Origin: UBA4877 sp002399285
GTDB taxonomy: Bacteria; Bacillota; Thermoanaerobacteria; Thermoanaerobacterales; UBA4877
Direction: 5' to 3'
DNA length: 44,386 nucleotides
Assembly (NCBI GenBank): GCA_036771835.1
Contig: DAIPGN010000018.1
Location: 1 to 44,386, forward strand
In this document: piece after piece, positions 41,679 to 44,386 of the stretch
Layout: the number at the start of each line of letters is the position of its first letter
How positions within the stretch are numbered: position 1 is the stretch's first letter
Program-made: the position numbers and the translations under genes
Notes under the pieces: generated by a model
The model's input: only the letters and a program-made list of their open reading frames with translations
What the model was told of the DNA's origin: nothing
Database searches by the model: none

Positions 41679-42452
41679 ATGACGATCAGAATAGATAACA
41701 GACAAAACGATCAGATGAGACCGGTAAGAATAACGCCCGACGTATTGAAATATGCCGAAGGCTCAGCGTTTATCGAGTTGGGTGAAACAAAGGTATTATG
41801 TGCCGTCAGCATTGAAGATAAAGTACCTCCCTTTTTGCGTGGGAAAGGCAAGGGATGGATAACAAGCGAATATTCTCTTTTGCCGAGGTCGACCATGCAG
41901 AGGACCCCGAGGGACATCACCAGAGGACACATCAATGGAAGAACTCAAGAGATCCAGAGGCTTATAGGACGCTCACTGCGCTCCGTCGTTAATTTGGAAA
42001 TGCTTGGTGAGAGGACGATATGGATCGACTGCGACGTTATACAGGCTGATGGAGGAACACGTACCGCGGCTATTACAGGCGCCTTTGTGGCTTTGGCCCG
42101 CGCTCTTTCCGCCATGCTTCAGAACGGCACATTGAAGACTATGCCGCTTAAAAGTTTTGTTGCAGCTACAAGCGTCGGGATAGTAAATGATGAAAGAATG
42201 ATTGATCTATGCTATGTGGAAGACTCCAATGCCCTCATAGATATGAACGTGATAATGACGGATAAGGGCCAGTATGTTGAGGTACAGGGTACGGGTGAAG
42301 GAGGACCTTTTTCCAAAGAGGATATGGAGATACTCCTTGGCCTGGCGGAGAAGGGGATCATGCAGCTTATAGAGATCCAAAGGCAGGCAATTGGGGAAAT
42401 ATCTTCAAAGATAGGTGTGGTCGAGAATGAAGTGGACGGCGGCGACAAATAA
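41679..42452 (+). CDS. rph: Ribonuclease PH
   Basis: The 257-residue phosphorolytic exonuclease trims tRNA 3' ends. Family parts are MRPVRITPDVLKYAEGSAFI, WITSEYSLLPRSTMQRTPRD, GRTQEIQRLIGRSLRSVV and DCDVIQADGGTRTAAITGAF, with the phosphate-binding Arg and the catalytic aspartates in place. TTG at 41655 is in frame, but AAAGG lies 9 bases before the ATG at 41679, which also matches the family start. It overlaps the next gene by 26 bases. A large tRNA cluster follows this operon. Confidence 0.95.
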   Translation: MTIRIDNRQNDQMRPVRITPDVLKYAEGSAFIELGETKVLCAVSIEDKVPPFLRGKGKGWITSEYSLLPRSTMQRTPRDITRGHINGRTQEIQRLIGRSLRSVVNLEMLGERTIWIDCDVIQADGGTRTAAITGAFVALARALSAMLQNGTLKTMPLKSFVAATSVGIVNDERMIDLCYVEDSNALIDMNVIMTDKGQYVEVQGTGEGGPFSKEDMEILLGLAEKGIMQLIEIQRQAIGEISSKIGVVENEVDGGDK

Positions 42453-43023
42453 TTTAAATAAACTGCGGGAGATAAGGCATATACTCGATCCATATGGCAT
42501 CGAAGTGATATCCCTCAAGGATATAGGTCTTGATATACATGTCGTTGAGGACGGCAGCAGTTTTGAAGAAAATGCCTTTAAAAAGGCATCCGAGATATAC
42601 AGGTATACAAAGATGCCGACTCTGGCAGATGATTCAGGCTTGATGGTCGATGAGCTCGGAGGCCGGCCGGGTATATTTTCAGCACGCTATGCAGGCCAAA
42701 ATGCCACCGATGAGGAGAACAACAAAAAGCTGATTAACGAACTCAAGGACGTGCCTATGGAAAAGAGGACGGCAGGGTACGCATGCTCTATGGTACTAAT
42801 GGAAAATGAAGACAACATATATTACGGTGCGGGAAAATGTGAAGGATACATATTGAAAGAACCGAGGGGTAGTAATGGTTTCGGCTATGATCCGTTTTTT
42901 TATTTCCCCGTATTGGAATGTACCTTTGCAGAAATGCCCGAAGAGAAAAAGAATGATATAAGTCACAGGGCGGCGGCACTCAGGGATTTACTCAGAAATA
43001 TGAATATTGATTCATATCTATAG
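42427..43023 (+). CDS. XTP/dITP pyrophosphatase (HAM1/RdgB type)
   Basis: The 198-residue enzyme removes deaminated purine triphosphates (dITP, XTP) so that they are not built into DNA or RNA. It opens with ATNNLNKLREIRHIL and has LADDSGLMVDELGGRPG, the Mg-binding site, and SNGFGYDPFF and SHRAAAL later. A GTG at 42415 is in frame, but the ATG at 42427 gives the normal family start and has AGGTG upstream. It overlaps rph, as in the Bacillus rph-ysnA-ysnB order. Confidence 0.94.
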   Translation: MKWTAATNNLNKLREIRHILDPYGIEVISLKDIGLDIHVVEDGSSFEENAFKKASEIYRYTKMPTLADDSGLMVDELGGRPGIFSARYAGQNATDEENNKKLINELKDVPMEKRTAGYACSMVLMENEDNIYYGAGKCEGYILKEPRGSNGFGYDPFFYFPVLECTFAEMPEEKKNDISHRAAALRDLLRNMNIDSYL

Positions 43024-43055
43024 CATAAACGTACAGCGTTAAAAGAAGAGGATTA

Positions 43056-43092
43056 ACGGCATTGCAGTCTTTTAGCCGTGTATATTTTTTTA
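43056..43092 (+). terminator. Possible terminator or attenuator before the phosphoesterase gene
   Basis: ACGGC (43056-43060) and GCCGT (43075-43079) form a 5-base stem, followed by GTATATTTTTTT. It lies inside the gap between the pyrophosphatase and phosphoesterase genes. Confidence 0.35.
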
Positions 43093-43123
43093 CGGAGACC
43101 ACTGGCAATATAGAGGTGAAAAA

Positions 43124-43624
43124 ATGCGGATAGGCATAATTTCTGATACACACAGACTGTGGAGCAGGATAGAGGAAGCTTTGAAACTCATGGGGGAAGT
43201 GGATATCATTCTGCATCTTGGCGACAATACAAGTGACGCAGACGATATAAGGGATTTGCTTGAAGACATACCCGTGGTAGCGGTAAGAGGAAACTGCGAT
43301 CAGGTAAGCAGCGCTCCCGAAGAGAGGGTGTTGACTTTAGAGGGTAAAAAGATATTTATGACTCATGGGCACAAATATAATGTGAAATATGATTATGACG
43401 ACATATATAAAAAGGCAGAGAAGATCGGGGCGGATGCCGCTCTCTTTGGACACAGCCATTATCCGATAATAATGAAAAGGGGCGGTATCGTACTTGTGAA
43501 TCCCGGCAGTACGACCATGCCGAAACAGGGCACAAGTCCGTCACTTGCAGTCATGACCATAGAAAACGGCGGTTTGGAAGCCCAACTCATTACGATGAAG
43601 AAGTTTATCCGGCCGGGACAATGA
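43124..43624 (+). CDS. YfcE/MJ0936-type metallophosphoesterase
   Basis: The 166-residue protein has the metal-binding motifs of small calcineurin-like phosphoesterases: SDTH (Asp8, His10), HLGDNTSDADD, VRGNCDQ, THGHKYNV and LFGHSHYP. Such enzymes cut phosphodiesters in vitro; the natural substrate is not known. GAGGTG lies 7 bases before the ATG. It follows the pyrophosphatase gene by 100 bases and corresponds to ysnB, which has the same neighbours in Bacillus. Confidence 0.92.
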   Translation: MRIGIISDTHRLWSRIEEALKLMGEVDIILHLGDNTSDADDIRDLLEDIPVVAVRGNCDQVSSAPEERVLTLEGKKIFMTHGHKYNVKYDYDDIYKKAEKIGADAALFGHSHYPIIMKRGGIVLVNPGSTTMPKQGTSPSLAVMTIENGGLEAQLITMKKFIRPGQ

Positions 43625-43668
43625 CAGAGAAAGAGGCCCTTCTGACCTGCTATATGAAGAAAAAACAA

Positions 43669-43697
43669 TTGACAAAGGAAAATTCAGCTGTTATAAT
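43669..43697 (+). promoter_or_regulatory. Consensus sigma-A promoter of the tRNA cluster
   Basis: TTGACA (43669-43674), a 17-base spacer and TATAAT (43692-43697): a perfect consensus promoter 31 bases before the first tRNA. Confidence 0.9.
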
Positions 43698-43728
43698 AAA
43701 TAAATGTCAGCGGTGCTACTTAGTGTAG

Positions 43729-43805
43729 GCGCCTGTAGCTCAGTTGGATAGAGCAACGGACCTCTAATCCGTGTGTCGGGAGTTCGAGTCCCCCCAGGCG
43801 CACCA
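43729..43805 (+). tRNA. tRNA-Arg (anticodon TCT)
   Basis: The acceptor GCGCCTG pairs with CAGGCGC; the loop CCTCTAA gives anticodon TCT (codon AGA). CCA is encoded. Confidence 0.95.
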
Positions 43806-43810
43806 ATCTT

Positions 43811-43888
43811 GGTGGGTGTAGTTCAGTTGGCTAGAGCGCCAGGTTGTGGCCCTGGAGGTCGTGGGTTCGAGCCCCACTACCCACCCCA
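43811..43888 (+). tRNA. tRNA-His (anticodon GTG)
   Basis: The loop TTGTGGC gives anticodon GTG. An extra 5' G at 43811 faces the C before CCA, the G-1 mark of tRNA-His. CCA is encoded. Confidence 0.95.
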
Positions 43889-43896
43889 TTAAATAT

Positions 43897-43973
43897 GACC
43901 CATTAGCTCAGGTGGTTAGAGCACCTGCCTTTTAAGCAGGGTGTCCCGCGTTCGAGTCGCGGATGGGTCACCA
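43897..43973 (+). tRNA. tRNA-Lys (anticodon TTT)
   Basis: GACCCAT pairs with ATGGGTC; the loop CTTTTAA gives anticodon TTT. CCA is encoded. Confidence 0.95.
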
Positions 43974-43979
43974 TATTAT

Positions 43980-44063
43980 GCGGGAGTGGCGGAACTGGCA
44001 GACGCGCAAGACTTAGGATCTTGTGCCATTGGCGTGGGGGTTCAAGTCCCTTCTCCCGCACCA
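43980..44063 (+). tRNA. tRNA-Leu (anticodon TAG)
   Basis: An 84-base tRNA with a long variable arm; the loop CTTAGGA gives anticodon TAG. CCA is encoded. Confidence 0.95.
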
Positions 44064-44069
44064 GATCAT

Positions 44070-44145
44070 GCGGATGTGGCTCAGTTGGTAGAGCGTCGCC
44101 TTGCCATGGCGAAGGTCGCGAGTTCGAATCTCGTCGTCCGCTCCA
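44070..44145 (+). tRNA. tRNA-Gly (anticodon GCC)
   Basis: GCGGATG pairs with CGTCCGC (one G-T); the loop TTGCCAT gives anticodon GCC. CCA is encoded. Confidence 0.95.
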
Positions 44146-44160
44146 GTTTTAATATATTTT

Positions 44161-44234
44161 GCGGGTGTAGCTCAGTGGTAGAGCCCCAGCCCTCCAAGCT
44201 GGTTGCGAGGGTCCGATTCCCTTCACCCGCTCCA
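44161..44234 (+). tRNA. tRNA-Gly (anticodon TCC)
   Basis: GCGGGTG pairs with CACCCGC; the loop CCTCCAA gives anticodon TCC. CCA is encoded. The T-loop reads TCCGATT, with C in place of the usual second T. Confidence 0.93.
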
Positions 44235-44246
44235 TTACGAACATAT

Positions 44247-44321
44247 TGGGATGTAGCCAAGTGGTAAGGCTCCAGAATTTGGATCTGGCACTCGCAGGTT
44301 CGAATCCTGCCATCCCAGCCA
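44247..44321 (+). tRNA. tRNA-Gln (anticodon TTG)
   Basis: TGGGATG pairs with CATCCCA; the loop ATTTGGA gives anticodon TTG. CCA is encoded. It is the likely substrate of the GatCAB enzyme encoded in this window. Confidence 0.95.
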
Positions 44322-44328
44322 GATTTAT

Positions 44329-44386
44329 GCGCCATTAGCTCAGTTGGCAGAGCACCTGACTCTTAATCAGGGTGTCCAGGGTTCGA
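44329..44386 (+). tRNA. tRNA-Lys (anticodon CTT), cut by the window end
   Basis: The acceptor 5' strand GCGCCAT, D arm and the loop CTCTTAA (anticodon CTT) are present; the T arm and 3' end lie beyond the window. Confidence 0.9.

Noticed and set aside
43941..44267. Open reading frames across the tRNA cluster
   Set aside because: They translate tRNA genes; the tRNA folds explain the sequence.
1..44386. CRISPR arrays, phage genes, transposases and rRNA genes
   Set aside because: No regularly spaced direct repeats, integrase, transposase or rRNA-like sequence were seen on either strand.

Overview
This window reads as chromosomal DNA of an anaerobic, Gram-positive Firmicute of class Clostridia. 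The grounds are strong AGGAGG-type ribosome binding sites and several TTG starts, intrinsic terminators after most units, consensus sigma-A promoters with 17-base spacers, a SAM-I riboswitch, a sortase with a sorting-signal protein, an indirect Gln-tRNA pathway (gatCAB), the block yerC-pcrA-ligA-gatCAB, and a hydroxylamine reductase with the cysteine spacing of strict anaerobes. I cannot name the genus. No phage, insertion sequence, CRISPR array or rRNA gene was seen.

Layout. (1) 1-4.6 kb: small single genes (EamA permease, hotdog thioesterase, P-loop kinase-like protein, TetR regulator, two small membrane proteins) and two decayed genes, including a 5'-truncated GyrI-like protein. (2) 4.7-7.0 kb, minus strand: ROK regulator followed by two half-size chromate-type transporters. 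(3) 7.0-13.6 kb: a promoter with a ~300-base leader, a giant Cna-type surface adhesin interrupted by one in-frame TGA, an MPKTG sorting signal, a terminator-like hairpin, a class B sortase and a methyltransferase. (4) 13.6-20 kb: hcp under a perfect TGTGA-N6-TCACA palindrome, a lipoprotein, a zinc-ribbon protein, hsp20 with a CtsR-like site, and metNIQ under a SAM-I riboswitch. (5) 20-29.5 kb: orphan hutH, yerC, pcrA, ligA, gatC, gatA, gatB. (6) 29.5-35.4 kb: oppBCDF plus oppA with its own promoter. (7) 35.4-39.3 kb: an intergenic cluster of inverted repeats, an ion-transporter-superfamily permease, a previously uncounted 51-residue cysteine-rich gene, a stand-alone PqqD-like protein, a protein of unknown function and a PurM/HypE-like protein. 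(8) 39.3-43.6 kb: a secreted cell-wall amidase behind three WalR-type boxes, a UPF0316 protein, and rph, the XTP pyrophosphatase gene and a metallophosphoesterase. (9) 43.7 kb to the end: a run of at least eight tRNA genes behind a perfect promoter.

How it works together. The window joins information processing (helicase, ligase, amidotransferase, RNase PH, tRNAs) with cell-envelope work (adhesin, sortase, amidase) and nutrient uptake (methionine, oligopeptides). Much of the interest is regulatory: a WalR-like array before an autolysin-type amidase, a CRP/FNR-family site at about -41 before hcp, a CtsR-like site on the hsp20 promoter, and possible RNA control before the permease at 35.6 kb. 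The strongest oddity is the adhesin stop codon, which separates secretion signal from wall anchor.
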